64,000 nucleotides of DNA from Geothrix rubra. Its GTDB lineage: Bacteria > Acidobacteriota > Holophagae > Holophagales > Holophagaceae. This document shows positions 9,391-17,840 of the stretch, in pieces (position 1 is the stretch's first letter; each line of letters starts with the position of its first letter). The DNA is taken from contig NZ_BSDD01000007.1 of the NCBI RefSeq assembly GCF_030268065.1, positions 62,001-126,000 on the forward strand, given 5' to 3'. The position numbers and the translations under genes are program-made. The notes beneath the pieces were generated by a model, which saw only the letters and a program-made list of their open reading frames with translations, did no database searches and had not been told where the DNA came from.

Positions 9391-9579
9391 ATGGGCAATC
9401 TCGGAATCACGGAAATCCTGCTGATCGGCGTCGCGCTGCTGATCTTCTTCGGCCCCTCCCGCCTGCCGGAACTCGGCAAGAGCCTGGGCAAGGGCATCCA
9501 GGAGTTCAAGAAGGCCAGCCGTGAGCTGACGGACTCCGTGAAGGAGGACGTGACGTCCTCCGACAAGGACAAGAAGTAG
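9391..9579 (+). CDS. tatA: Sec-independent translocase subunit TatA
   Basis: 62 residues. One N-terminal membrane helix (ITEILLIGVALLIFFGP), the FGPSRLPELGKSLGK hinge and amphipathic helix, then a charged tail (KEDVTSSDKDKK). It forms the pore of the twin-arginine system that exports folded proteins. ACGGAG lies upstream of the ATG. tatC follows after 64 bases that include a hairpin. No separate tatB is present, so this TatA may serve both roles, as in minimal TatAC systems. Confidence 0.95.
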   Translation: MGNLGITEILLIGVALLIFFGPSRLPELGKSLGKGIQEFKKASRELTDSVKEDVTSSDKDKK

Positions 9580-9600
9580 GGCCCCAGACCCGGAACACGG

Positions 9601-9628
9601 CCGGCCTCCCTCGGGAGGCCGGTCCCTT
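9601..9628 (+). terminator. hairpin between tatA and tatC
   Basis: Perfect inverted repeat CCGGCCTCCC / GGGAGGCCGG (9601-9622) followed by TCCCTTTCT. It probably attenuates transcription so that tatA exceeds tatC, matching the needed subunit ratio. The U-tract is weak. Confidence 0.6.
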
Positions 9629-9643
9629 TCTACCGCGGGGACC

Positions 9644-10417
9644 ATGGCGATTCCGGCTACGCCGCCCAACAAGATGAGCTTCTGGGAGCACCTGCAGGAG
9701 CTGCGGGTGCGGCTCGTGCGCTCCCTGCTCATCGTGGCCGGGGGCTTCGCCCTCACGTACGCCTTCCGCTTCAGGATCTGGGACTGGGCGCAGCGGCCCT
9801 TCCTCGAGGCCATGTCGCGCCAGGTGGGCAAGCCCATCGCGGAGCTGCAGCCCTGGGCCTTCACGAGCCTCACGGAACCCTTCTTCTCCCTGATGCGGCT
9901 GAGCCTCTGGGCCGCCGCCGTGCTCTGCGCGCCGCTCCTCTTCTACCAGCTCTGGGCCTTCATCCGGCCCGGCCTCCTGCCCAAGGAGCGCAAGCTGGTC
10001 ATCCCCTTCGTGTTCGTCACCTCCGCGTGCTTCCTGGCCGGAGCCGCCTTCGCCTACTACAGCGCCTTCAAGTTCCTGGGGGACATCCTGTTCCAGGAGG
10101 CCAAGAGCGCCGGCCTGCGGGCGAACCTGAGCGTGGACACCTACCTGGACATCTTCATCTCCACGGTGCTCATGACGGGCGTGATGTTCGAGCTGCCTGT
10201 CCTGTTCTACTTCCTCGCCCGGTTCAGGCTCGTCACGGCGAAGTGGATGCTGAAGTACTGGCGCCACGCCACCATCGCCATCCTCATCTTCAGCGCCTTC
10301 TTCACGCCGGGCGACGTGGTGGTGACCACGATCTTCTTCAGCGTGGTGCTCCTCGGCCTCTACTTCGTGTCCGTGGTCGTGGCCTGGCTGGCCGAGCCGA
10401 AGACCCCGAGGGACTGA
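9644..10417 (+). CDS. tatC: Sec-independent translocase subunit TatC
   Basis: 257 residues with six predicted membrane helices. Conserved N-terminal MSFWEHLQELRVRLVRSL (residues 9-26) and the FELPVLFYFLARF segment identify TatC, the twin-arginine signal receptor. It follows tatA and a hairpin, and converges with murG, whose stop lies eight bases beyond. Length is normal. Confidence 0.95.
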   Translation: MAIPATPPNKMSFWEHLQELRVRLVRSLLIVAGGFALTYAFRFRIWDWAQRPFLEAMSRQVGKPIAELQPWAFTSLTEPFFSLMRLSLWAAAVLCAPLLFYQLWAFIRPGLLPKERKLVIPFVFVTSACFLAGAAFAYYSAFKFLGDILFQEAKSAGLRANLSVDTYLDIFISTVLMTGVMFELPVLFYFLARFRLVTAKWMLKYWRHATIAILIFSAFFTPGDVVVTTIFFSVVLLGLYFVSVVVAWLAEPKTPRD

Positions 10418-10424
10418 GCCCGCC

Positions 10425-11504
10425 TCAGGCGAGCCGCGCGAGGTCCTCGAGGCAGGCCTCGACCGAGCGGTTGGGTTCCGGGTCCCCCCCCAGGCGGATC
10501 CGGGCCGCCGCATCGGCCATGAAGCCCCGGCAGCGGGCCTCGAGCCGATCCGCGAGATCCTCACCCTGGGTTTCCACCACCGCGCGGCCCTCCGCGGCCA
10601 AGGCCCGGGCGTTCATGAGCTGATGCCCGCCGGCGCTCGTCGGCAAGGGGACGAGGATGGCCCCTCTTCCCGCTGCCTTCAGTTCCGCGCAGGTGCTCGC
10701 GCCGGCCCGGCTCACCAGGAGGCTGGCGGCCTCCATGGCCTCGTCCACGCGCTCCAGGAAGGGCACAAGGGTGTGGCGGGCATGGCGCGGCCGGTCCTTC
10801 AGCCGTTCGAAGTCGCCCGCCCCGGCCTGGTGGAGGATCTCCCAGTCGGGGAAGGCCTCCAGCAGTGGCGAGGCGATCGCCATCAGGGACTCGTTCAGGG
10901 CCCGGGCGCCGCCGCTGCCGCCCAGGACCAACAGCCGGAAGGGGGGCCGGTGCTCCGCGAGGGGCCGGAAGTCCCGCAGGAAGGCCGTCCGCACCGGCGT
11001 GCCCACGGCCAGGCAATCCGCGCCCGCGAGGTGCCCGCGGACGGCCTCCATGCCGCACCAGACACGCCGGGCCTTCGGCGCGACCAGCTTCACCAGGGCC
11101 CCCGGCGCGGCATTGCTCTCGTGCAGGAAGAACGGGATCTCCAGGCTCCGTGCGGCGAGCAGCGCGGGGGCCGCGGCATAGCCTCCGGTGCCGATCACAA
11201 CCCAGGGCCGCTGCTCACGCCACTGCCGCTTGAGCAGGCCGACCGCCCGCCACAGCTTCCACGCGGACCGGGCGGCCCGGAAGGGGGAACGGCCCAGGAA
11301 GCCCTCCACGTCGAGGAGCAGGTGGGGCCAGGGGCCGCCGGGAAGACGCCGGGCCTCGATGCCGCGCTGGGCGCCGACGAAGACCACCTTCCGTTCCGGC
11401 CACCGCGCGTGGGCGCCCTCGGCGAGCGCCACGGCCGGGAAGAAGTGCCCGCCGGTGCCTCCGCCGGTGAGGACCAGGGACTGGGCAAAGTCGGGCATGG
11501 ACAT
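10425..11504 (-). CDS. murG: MurG, lipid II-forming GlcNAc transferase
   Basis: 359 residues. N-terminal LTGGGTGGHFFPAVALAEG (G-loop), VIGTGGYAAAPALLAA, HESNAAPG, the second Rossmann loop VLGGSGGARALN, and C-terminal SRAGASTCAELKAAGRGAILVPLP followed by GGHQLMNARALA. It transfers GlcNAc from UDP-GlcNAc to lipid I on the inner face of the inner membrane. Here murG stands alone, not in a division/cell-wall cluster. An alternative start is ATG 11498. Confidence 0.95.
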   Translation of the reverse strand: MSMPDFAQSLVLTGGGTGGHFFPAVALAEGAHARWPERKVVFVGAQRGIEARRLPGGPWPHLLLDVEGFLGRSPFRAARSAWKLWRAVGLLKRQWREQRPWVVIGTGGYAAAPALLAARSLEIPFFLHESNAAPGALVKLVAPKARRVWCGMEAVRGHLAGADCLAVGTPVRTAFLRDFRPLAEHRPPFRLLVLGGSGGARALNESLMAIASPLLEAFPDWEILHQAGAGDFERLKDRPRHARHTLVPFLERVDEAMEAASLLVSRAGASTCAELKAAGRGAILVPLPTSAGGHQLMNARALAAEGRAVVETQGEDLADRLEARCRGFMADAAARIRLGGDPEPNRSVEACLEDLARLA

Positions 11505-11705
11505 GGGACCAGCCTATCGGAGAGCCCACCGGGAACCCAGGGGGCCTGCAGGACGATGGAAGGTCATCCGGAACCTACCCGAAGTCGGAAAACGCAGGAA
11601 TGGCGCCGGTGTGCATAATGACTGTGGTGGTCGTCAGACCGCCATCCAGGTAGACTGATCGGTTCAGTCCGGGACCCCGATCGGGGTCATGTCCAGGGAG
11701 CATCC

Positions 11706-12455
11706 ATGAAGATCCTCGTCGCCCTCAAGCAGGTCCCCGACACGGAGACCAAGATCAAGGTTGCCGCCGACGGCCGGTCCCTGGACCCCGCGGACGTCAA
11801 GTGGATCACCGGTCCCTACGACGAGTACGCCCTGGAGGAGGCCATCCGCATCAAGGAGGCCAAGGGCGCCGAGGTGGTGGCCCTCTCCGTGGGTGGCGAC
11901 ACCGCCAAGGAGGTGCTCCGCAATGCCCTGGCCCTGGGCGCCGACAGCGCCGTGCTCCTCAAGGGCGACGGCCAGGGGGATGCCCTCGCCGTGGCCCAGA
12001 TGATCGCGACCTACGCGAAGGACAAGGGCTTCGACCTGATCCTCTGCGGCAACAAGGGCATCGGCGGCGACAACGCCGCCATGGGCCCCATGCTCGCCGA
12101 GCTGCTGGGCGTGGCCCAGGCCAACGTCGTCGTGAAGCTGGAGCTGGGCGAGGGGACCTTCCGCGCCGAGCGCGAGATCGAGGGCGGCTCCGAGATGGTC
12201 GAGGGCTCGCTGCCCGCCGTCATCACGGCCCAGAAAGGTCTCAACGAGCCCCGCTACGCCAGCCTCAAGGGAATCATGGCTGCCAAGAAGAAGACCATCG
12301 AGGAGCTGGAGGCCGCCGCCGCCCCGGCCGTGGCGGTGGTGAGCGCCCTGGCCCTGCCGCCCGAGCGCCCCGCCGGCCGCCGCCTGGAGGGCGAGCCCGC
12401 CGCCCAGGCCCAGGCCCTGCTCCAGGCCCTCAAGGACGAAGCCAAGGTCTTCTAG
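11706..12455 (+). CDS. etfB: electron transfer flavoprotein beta subunit
   Basis: 249 residues. MKILVALKQVPDTETKIKV start, the AMP-binding region with GNKGIGGDNAAMGPMLAE, and the beta-subunit loop EGSLPAVITAQKGLNEPRY. With EtfA it accepts electrons from acyl-CoA and other dehydrogenases and passes them to the quinone pool. etfA follows after 42 bases with its own ribosome-binding site (AAAGGACC). The extended C-terminus (from residue 220) is Ala- and Glu-rich. Confidence 0.97.
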   Translation: MKILVALKQVPDTETKIKVAADGRSLDPADVKWITGPYDEYALEEAIRIKEAKGAEVVALSVGGDTAKEVLRNALALGADSAVLLKGDGQGDALAVAQMIATYAKDKGFDLILCGNKGIGGDNAAMGPMLAELLGVAQANVVVKLELGEGTFRAEREIEGGSEMVEGSLPAVITAQKGLNEPRYASLKGIMAAKKKTIEELEAAAAPAVAVVSALALPPERPAGRRLEGEPAAQAQALLQALKDEAKVF

Positions 12456-12497
12456 CCATCCCTTCCCGCGACCGAATCCGATTCGAAAGGACCACCC

Positions 12498-13469
12498 ATG
12501 ATTCTCGTGTTCTGTGAACTGAAGGATGGCCAGATCCGCAAGCCCAGCGCCGAAGCCCTGAGCGAGGGCCGCCGTCTGGCGGACGCCTCCGGCAAGAAGC
12601 TCGGCGCCCTCTTCGCCGGCGCCTCCTGCGCCGGCTCCGCCGAGGCCGCCAAGTACGGCGCGGACGTGATCCTCACCGCCGAGGGCGCCTCCCTGGCCTC
12701 CTACTCCAGCGACGCCTTCGCCCAGCTGGTGGCCGACGCCGTGAAGGCCAAGGGCGCCACCGTGCTGCTCGCCGCCGCCACCGCCATGGGCAAGGACGTG
12801 GCGCCCCGCGCCGCGGCGCGCATGGGCGCCGGCTACGCCTCCGACGTCACCGGCCTCGCCATGGTGGACGGCAAGCTCCAGGCCGTGCGTCCCGTCTACG
12901 CCGGCAAGGCCTTCGCCACCACCACCTTCACCAGCGCCGTCCAGGTCGCCACCACCCGCCCCAACGTCTTCGCCCTGGCGGAGAAGGCCGGCGCGGGCGC
13001 GGCGGAAGCCCTGGCCGCCCCGGCCGGGAGCTTCAAGTCCATCGTGAAGGAGATCCTCGCCAAGGCCGGCGGCAAGGTGGACCTCACCGAGGCCAACGTG
13101 ATCGTCTCCGGCGGCCGCGGGATGAAGGACGGCGCCAACTTCAAGATCCTCGAGGACCTGGCCGACGCCCTGGGCGGCGTGGTGGGCGCCTCCCGCGCGG
13201 CCGTGGACGCGGGCTGGGGCCTCCCCCACAGCATGCAGGTGGGCCAGACCGGCAAGGTCGTGAGCCCCACCCTCTACATCGCCTGCGGCATCAGCGGCGC
13301 CATCCAGCACATCGCCGGCATGAGCGGCTCGAAGTTCATCGTCGCCATCAACAAGGACCCCGAGGCGCCCATCTTCAAGCTGGCCAGCTACGGGATCGTC
13401 GGCGACCTCTTCGAGGTGGTTCCCGAGCTCACCAAGGCCGCCCAGGCCATGGGCATCGGCAAGGGCTGA
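12498..13469 (+). CDS. etfA: electron transfer flavoprotein alpha subunit
   Basis: 323 residues. The C-terminal FAD-binding domain is clear: [48 protein letters not shown] and [19 protein letters not shown]. It partners EtfB immediately upstream. The last 23 codons and the terminator are repeated 239 bp downstream with four synonymous differences, a scar discussed separately. Length is normal, so this copy is intact. Confidence 0.97.
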   Translation: MILVFCELKDGQIRKPSAEALSEGRRLADASGKKLGALFAGASCAGSAEAAKYGADVILTAEGASLASYSSDAFAQLVADAVKAKGATVLLAAATAMGKDVAPRAAARMGAGYASDVTGLAMVDGKLQAVRPVYAGKAFATTTFTSAVQVATTRPNVFALAEKAGAGAAEALAAPAGSFKSIVKEILAKAGGKVDLTEANVIVSGGRGMKDGANFKILEDLADALGGVVGASRAAVDAGWGLPHSMQVGQTGKVVSPTLYIACGISGAIQHIAGMSGSKFIVAINKDPEAPIFKLASYGIVGDLFEVVPELTKAAQAMGIGKG

Positions 13470-13528
13470 TCCCCCGATCCCTTGCCCCGTCCGCGCCCGG
13501 CGAAAGCCGGGCGCTGTCGTTCAGGCTG
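13398..13528 (+). repeat. copy 1 of the etfA 3'-end repeat
   Basis: Covers the last 23 etfA codons, its stop and its terminator. The partner copy is at 13637-13767, offset about 239 bp. Outside four synonymous coding positions and a few bases in and after the terminator loop, the two are identical. Confidence 0.9.
13493..13522 (+). terminator. etfBA terminator
   Basis: Nine-base-pair stem GCGCCCGGC / GCCGGGCGC with a GAAA loop, followed by TGTCGTTC. It lies 23 bases after the etfA stop. The U-tract is imperfect. Confidence 0.65.
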
Positions 13529-13636
13529 CGCCTCCGGCTTGCCTTCACGAACGGGGCTACGTCTCCACCGATCGGACGGCGCCCCGCGCCGTCCTCCTGC
13601 TCCCCGGCTGCACCGGATCGCAGCGGTGGAGCCTCC

Positions 13637-13767
13637 GTCGGCGACCTGTTCGAAGTGGTGCCGGAGCTCACCAAGGCCGCCCAGGCCATGGGCATCGGCA
13701 AGGGCTGATCCCCCGATCCCTTGCCCCGTCCGCGCCCGGCGAATGCCGGGCGCGCTCGTTCAGGCTG
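13637..13767 (+). pseudogene. orphan duplicate of the etfA 3' end
   Basis: Encodes [19 protein letters not shown] and the remaining etfA C-terminus, exactly the EtfA tail, then the same stop and downstream sequence. It has no upstream etfA sequence: similarity begins abruptly at GTCGGCGAC. The nucleotide differences from the intact gene are CTC/CTG, GAG/GAA, GTT/GTG and CCC/CCG, all silent. A simple recent duplication would not favour silent changes, so it looks like the residue of recombination with a diverged etfA allele. Of the 108 bases between the copies, part (AVLLLPGCTG in one frame) weakly recalls an alpha/beta hydrolase fragment. Confidence 0.75.
13732..13761 (+). terminator. duplicated terminator hairpin
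   Basis: Stem GCGCCCGGC / GCCGGGCGC with a GAAT loop, the second copy of the etfA terminator. It now sits between etfA and the convergent small gene at 13771-13998. Confidence 0.55.
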
Positions 13768-13770
13768 GGT

Positions 13771-13998
13771 CTATACGGGCTCGAAGCCTTCGTCCCGGAG
13801 GAAGTCCCGGGCGTCCTCCGGATCGCCGAAGCGGGCGATGACGTCGTCACCTTCGCGGGCGTCGCCATCGAGCGCGTCGAGGGGGTTGCGCTCGCGGATC
13901 ACGCAGGCCCCGCCGATCTCGTCCAGGCCGAACTGGACCAGTTCCCGGACAGCTCCGTGCTCATCCTGCCAGAGCTCCACGTGCAGATCGGTGGGCAT
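13771..13998 (-). CDS. small acidic hypothetical protein
   Basis: 75 residues, beginning MPTDLHVELWQDEHGAVREL and ending DARDFLRDEGFEPV. ATG 13998 has a strong GGGAGGATCC ribosome-binding site. Acidic, soluble, no membrane segment or recognisable domain. It is separated by 67 bases from the cNMP-FHA gene on the same strand and may be co-transcribed with it. Confidence 0.7.
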   Translation of the reverse strand: MPTDLHVELWQDEHGAVRELVQFGLDEIGGACVIRERNPLDALDGDAREGDDVIARFGDPEDARDFLRDEGFEPV

Positions 13999-14065
13999 GG
14001 ATCCTCCCGTCCGCGCCGGAATGGGCTTCCACAGCGCCTGGCGCCCGGGGCGCTGCGGTGTAAGG

Positions 14066-14788
14066 TTAGGTCCGCTCGAAGAAGAGCACCACCATGCCGA
14101 ACCCCACGCGGTCGCCGTGCTTCAGCTCCCGGGGCTCGCTGGGCTGGATCCGCTCGCCCCGGATGAAGGTGCCGTTGGCCACGCCGGGCTCCTCCAGCAG
14201 GAAGTAGCGGCCGTGCTCGCAGAGGATGCGGGCGTGCCGGCGGGACACGCTGAGGTTGTGGTCCTCGTCGGTCAGGTCGATGTCCGGATGCACGCCCGTG
14301 GTGGGGTCGAAGCGCCCGATGAGGGAACCATGGGACAGGATGGGGTAGGGCTTGCCGCTCAGGACGGAGACCAGGTTCGCCACGGGACCGGTGCTGGGCT
14401 TGGCCGCCTTGCTGGCGTCCAGGTTCTCCACCCGGTCCCCCAGTTCCCGGTGCCGCTGGGCGAGGCGCTGCATCATCTTCACGGACACTTCCGGGTTCTG
14501 CCGGATCATGCGCATGAAGGTGCCCCGGTTGATGGCGATGAGGTCCGAGTCCTCCAGGGCCAGGGCCGTGTGCTGGCGCGGCAGGGCCTCCAGGAGGCTG
14601 CCTTCGCCGAAGAAGTCCCCCTTCCCCAGCTCCTCGAGCCAATCGCCCTTGGGCTCCTCTGAGACGTAGAGCCGCACCTTCCCCGAGAGGATGATGTACA
14701 TCTGCTGGGCCATCTCCCCTTTCCGGAAGATGACCTCCCCCTCGCGGAAGCGAAGCTTGCTCTGATCAATGAAGCTGGGTTCGGCCAT
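14066..14788 (-). CDS. cyclic nucleotide-binding domain plus FHA domain protein
   Basis: 240 residues. Residues 10-115 form a cNMP-binding fold: FREGEVIFRKGE, MYIILSGKVRLYV, GDFFGEGSLLEALPRQHTA (phosphate-binding cassette) and DLIAINRGTFMRMI. The linker leads to a C-terminal FHA domain: GSLIGRFDP, SVSRRHARILCEHG, LEEPGVANGTFIRGERI and LKHGDRVGFG. It would link a cyclic nucleotide signal to phosphothreonine binding. There is no DNA-binding domain, so it is an adaptor rather than a CRP-type regulator. The partner kinase is not evident nearby. Confidence 0.9.
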   Translation of the reverse strand: MAEPSFIDQSKLRFREGEVIFRKGEMAQQMYIILSGKVRLYVSEEPKGDWLEELGKGDFFGEGSLLEALPRQHTALALEDSDLIAINRGTFMRMIRQNPEVSVKMMQRLAQRHRELGDRVENLDASKAAKPSTGPVANLVSVLSGKPYPILSHGSLIGRFDPTTGVHPDIDLTDEDHNLSVSRRHARILCEHGRYFLLEEPGVANGTFIRGERIQPSEPRELKHGDRVGFGMVVLFFERT

Positions 14789-14841
14789 GGATGTCCCAGG
14801 GTGTGCCTAACTCTACCCCAGCCCGCGCCCGGGATGGAACC

Positions 14842-15363
14842 TCACCATTCCAAGGTGTTTCCAAGCACCCTCGCCACCAGGCCCTCCAGCAGCCGGGCCT
14901 CGCCGGCGGAAAACCCGTCCGGGTGGGGCGAATCCAGGTCCAGCACGGCCCGGAGCCGCCCCCCCGCCGACACCGGGATCACCAGTTCGCTGCGGGTGGC
15001 ATCGTCACAGGCGATGTGCCCCGGGAAGGCCTGGACGTCCGGCACGAGCTGGGTCGCTTCCGTGCGGGCGCAGGCTCCGCAGACGCCGCGGGCGAAGGGG
15101 ATGCGCAGGCACCCCATGCCGCCCTGGTAGGGGCCCACGGCCAGCAGGTCCTCTCCGATCCGCCGGTAGAAGCCGCACCAGTTGGCCTGGACGAGGGTCT
15201 CCCAGAGGAGGCAGGCGAGGGTGGCCTGGACCGCCACCGGATCCGTCTCGCCGGCCACGGCCGCCTCGATCTGGGGCAGGGCCGCCTCCAGCCGCGCAAC
15301 CCGCTCCGGCTCGGGGAGCAGCGTCCCCCGCGCCACCTTCGCCAGCAGAATGCCCTCGCTCAC
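14842..15363 (-). CDS. msrC: free methionine-R-sulfoxide reductase (GAF domain)
   Basis: 173 residues, single GAF domain. NWCGFYRRIGEDLLAVGPYQG, then GMGCLRIPFARGVCGAC and FPGHIACDDATRSELVIPV. All three cysteines of the fRMsr mechanism are present (the GMGC, GVCG and HIAC positions), with the SELVIPV and LDLDSP segments around the active site. It reduces free methionine-(R)-sulfoxide. It is divergent from lpxK, with only 23 bases between the start codons, so promoters must overlap the coding sequences. Confidence 0.92.
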   Translation of the reverse strand: MSEGILLAKVARGTLLPEPERVARLEAALPQIEAAVAGETDPVAVQATLACLLWETLVQANWCGFYRRIGEDLLAVGPYQGGMGCLRIPFARGVCGACARTEATQLVPDVQAFPGHIACDDATRSELVIPVSAGGRLRAVLDLDSPHPDGFSAGEARLLEGLVARVLGNTLEW

Positions 15364-15386
15364 GGCCCCTCCGTTATGCTCTTGCC

Positions 15387-16436
15387 ATGTCCATTCTGCG
15401 CTACCTTGCGGCCCCGCTGGCCCCGTTCTACGGGCTGGCGGTGCGGGCGCGCAACCGCAGCTTCGACCGCCATCCGGAACGGATCGCGCGGGTCGGGGTC
15501 CCCGTGGTGTCCGTGGGCAACCTGAGCACGGGGGGCACGGGGAAGACGCCCCTGACCCTCTTCCTGGCCGAGGGCCTGGAGGCTGCGGGCTGGCCCAGCG
15601 CGGTGGTGTCGCGGGGCTACGGCGGACGGCGGGACGTGGATCCCATGAGCGTGGAGGCCGGCTCGGATCCCCGCCAGACCGGGGACGAGCCCCTGCTCAT
15701 GGCCCGGCGGCTGGGAGCCGGACGGGTGGTCGTGGGCCGCCGACGGCACGCCGCGGCCCTGCGGGCCCTGGCCCAGCGGCCCGGCCTCCGCTGCCTCCTG
15801 CTGGACGACGGTTTCCAGCACCGGGCCCTGCACCGGGACCTGGACCTGCTGCTGCTGGACGGTGTCCGGCGCTGGGGCGACGGCCGGATGCTGCCCCTGG
15901 GGGACCTCCGCGAGCCTGCCGGGTGCGCCGCCCGGGCCCACGCCCTGGTGGTCACCCGCGCCGCCCGGGTGCAGGATCGCGGGGTGATCGAGGCCTGGTG
16001 GAGCCGGCACGGCTCCGGCGGCCCCATCTTCTGGACGGATTTCGTGCTCACGGGGCTCCGGCGCTGGGACACCGGGGAACGCCGGGACCTCCCCCTGGCG
16101 GAGCTCGGCCCGGCCTTCGCCTGGTGCGGGCTGGGCCACCCCCAGGCCTTCTACGCCGATCTCCTGGTGGCCGGCCAGTCCTGGACGGGCACCCAGTCCT
16201 TCCCCGACCACCGCGGCCCCTCGCCCGGAGACCTGCGGCGGCTGCAGGACCGTGCCCGCGCGGAAGGCGCCGGATGGCTGGTCTGCACGGAGAAGGATGC
16301 CGTGAAGCTGGGACCGGCCCACGCCAGGGCCCTGGACCTGCCCTTGCTGGTGGCCGAGCAGGGCATCGCCGGCGGGGAGGAGCTGCTGGCCTGGGTCCGC
16401 GGGCGCCTCGAATCCATGGCTCCGGCCCGGGCCTGA
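15387..16436 (+). CDS. lpxK: tetraacyldisaccharide 4'-kinase
   Basis: 349 residues. P-loop VGNLSTGGTGKTPLTLFLAE at about residues 43-62, SRGYGG and the family motif DDGFQHRALHRDLDLLLLD. The C-terminal part has TEKDAVKL. It phosphorylates the lipid A disaccharide at the inner membrane, so the cell makes lipid A. An N-terminal hydrophobic helix (ILRYLAAPLAPFYGLAV) anchors it. No other lpx gene is nearby. Confidence 0.95.
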   Translation: MSILRYLAAPLAPFYGLAVRARNRSFDRHPERIARVGVPVVSVGNLSTGGTGKTPLTLFLAEGLEAAGWPSAVVSRGYGGRRDVDPMSVEAGSDPRQTGDEPLLMARRLGAGRVVVGRRRHAAALRALAQRPGLRCLLLDDGFQHRALHRDLDLLLLDGVRRWGDGRMLPLGDLREPAGCAARAHALVVTRAARVQDRGVIEAWWSRHGSGGPIFWTDFVLTGLRRWDTGERRDLPLAELGPAFAWCGLGHPQAFYADLLVAGQSWTGTQSFPDHRGPSPGDLRRLQDRARAEGAGWLVCTEKDAVKLGPAHARALDLPLLVAEQGIAGGEELLAWVRGRLESMAPARA

Positions 16437-16556
16437 GCAGCCCCCATTCCTCTCACCAGACTGGAAGGAATCGGTGCCTTCCCGGGGCCAGACAAGGGGG
16501 GTAAGCTTTCGGCCACCCTTCCACTCCATCTGTCTGAACCTCTTCCGGAGGATCCG

Positions 16557-17777
16557 ATGAAGCACCACCTCCTTTTCAGCACCCTGCTGACCGCGGCCCT
16601 CGGCCTCCAGGCCCAGGGGACGGTCAAGATCGCCCTGACCGGCCCCTTCACCGGCGGCTCCGCGCCCATGGGCACCTCCATGCGCGACGGGGCCAAGCTC
16701 GCCATCGCCGAGATCAACGCCGCCGGCGGGATCCAGGTGGGCGGCAAGAAGATGAAGATCGAGGCCATCGAGCGCGATGACGAGGCCAAGAACGAGCGCG
16801 GCGCCCTCATCGCCCAGGAGCTGGCCTCCATGGGCGACCTGGCCGGCGTCATCGGCACCGTGAACACCGGCGTCTGCATGTCCGGCGACCGCTACTTCCA
16901 GGAGAAGGGCATCACGAAGATCATCACCCCCGCCGCCGGCTCCGCCTCCATGACCCAGTGGAGCAAGGCCGGCGTGAAGGATCTCTCCATCTTCCGGTTC
17001 GCCGCGGACGACGCCATCCAGTCCTCCATGGTGGTGGAGGAGGCCATCCGCCGCGGCTACACGAAGGTGGGACTGCTCTTCGACTCCACCAACTACGGCG
17101 TCTCCGGCCGCGACGACCTCATGAACCAGATCAAGCTGCAGGGCGGCAAGCTCCAGGTGGTGGCCCAGGAGAAGTTCAACATCGGGGACAAGGACATGAC
17201 CGCGCAGCTGCTCCGCTGCAAGCTCGGCGGCGCCCAGGCGATCCTCATCTGGGGCATCGGCCCCGAGCTGGCGGCCGTGGCCAACGGCATGGCGAAGATC
17301 GGCATGAAGGCCCCCCTCATCGGCGGCTGGACCCTATCCATGTCGAACTTCATCGACAACGCCGGCAGGAACGGCAACGGCACCATGATGCCGGAGACCT
17401 TCATCGAGGACCCCATCACCCCGAAGGCCAAGGCCTTCATCGACGGCTACCACCGCACCTTCAATGTGGGCCGCATCCCCTCGCCTGTCTCCGCCGCCCA
17501 GGGCTATGACGCCGTCTACATCTTCGCCGCCGCCGTGAAGCAGGCCAAGAGCACGGACACGCACAAGATCAAGGCCGCCCTCGAGGACCTCAAGGAGCCG
17601 GTGAAGGGCGTCATCGCCACCTGGCACCACCCCTTCAGCAAGTGGAATCCCGCCGACGAGCGCACCCACGAGGCCTTCCACCGCCAGCAGGTGGTCATGG
17701 GCATGGTCCAGGACGGCCGCGTGGTGTTCGCCAACGCCGCCGAGAAGGCCCAGCTCGTCAAGGCCGCCGGCAAGTAG
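16557..17777 (+). CDS. livK: branched-chain amino acid ABC transporter, substrate-binding protein
   Basis: 406 residues with a signal peptide (residues 1-20, ending at about AQG). The periplasmic fold type I signature is seen in VKIALTGPFTGGSAPMGTSM, GAKLAIAEINAAGG, the middle GVIGTVNTGVCMSGD and the C-terminal PSPVSAAQGYDAVYIFAAAV. It is the first gene of livKH-livMG-livF. The ligand could be leucine/isoleucine/valine or another small amide; specificity is not visible. A GC-rich hairpin follows its stop. Confidence 0.93.
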   Translation: MKHHLLFSTLLTAALGLQAQGTVKIALTGPFTGGSAPMGTSMRDGAKLAIAEINAAGGIQVGGKKMKIEAIERDDEAKNERGALIAQELASMGDLAGVIGTVNTGVCMSGDRYFQEKGITKIITPAAGSASMTQWSKAGVKDLSIFRFAADDAIQSSMVVEEAIRRGYTKVGLLFDSTNYGVSGRDDLMNQIKLQGGKLQVVAQEKFNIGDKDMTAQLLRCKLGGAQAILIWGIGPELAAVANGMAKIGMKAPLIGGWTLSMSNFIDNAGRNGNGTMMPETFIEDPITPKAKAFIDGYHRTFNVGRIPSPVSAAQGYDAVYIFAAAVKQAKSTDTHKIKAALEDLKEPVKGVIATWHHPFSKWNPADERTHEAFHRQQVVMGMVQDGRVVFANAAEKAQLVKAAGK

Positions 17778-17791
17778 CGGTCCGTCCCGCC

Positions 17792-17816
17792 AGGGGGGGC
17801 TCCGGCCCCCCTTTCC
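17792..17816 (+). terminator. attenuator hairpin after livK
   Basis: GGGGGGC / GCCCCCC stem with a TCCG loop, followed by TTTCCCCC. Located between the binding protein and the permease genes, it probably leaves the binding protein in excess over membrane components. Confidence 0.6.
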
Positions 17817-17840
17817 CCCTCCCTGCGCGAAGGGTCCTGC

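Noticed and set aside
13482-13841. Plus-strand frame spanning the etfA duplicate region
   Set aside because: It runs through two terminator hairpins and into the antisense of the small gene at 13771-13998, has no ribosome-binding site and no family-like sequence.
14066-14788. CRP/FNR transcription factor
   Set aside because: The cNMP fold is followed by an FHA domain and not by a helix-turn-helix.
16439-16556. Riboswitch before livK
   Set aside because: The 117-bp leader has no recognisable conserved stem or ligand motif; only ordinary GC-rich sequence is seen.
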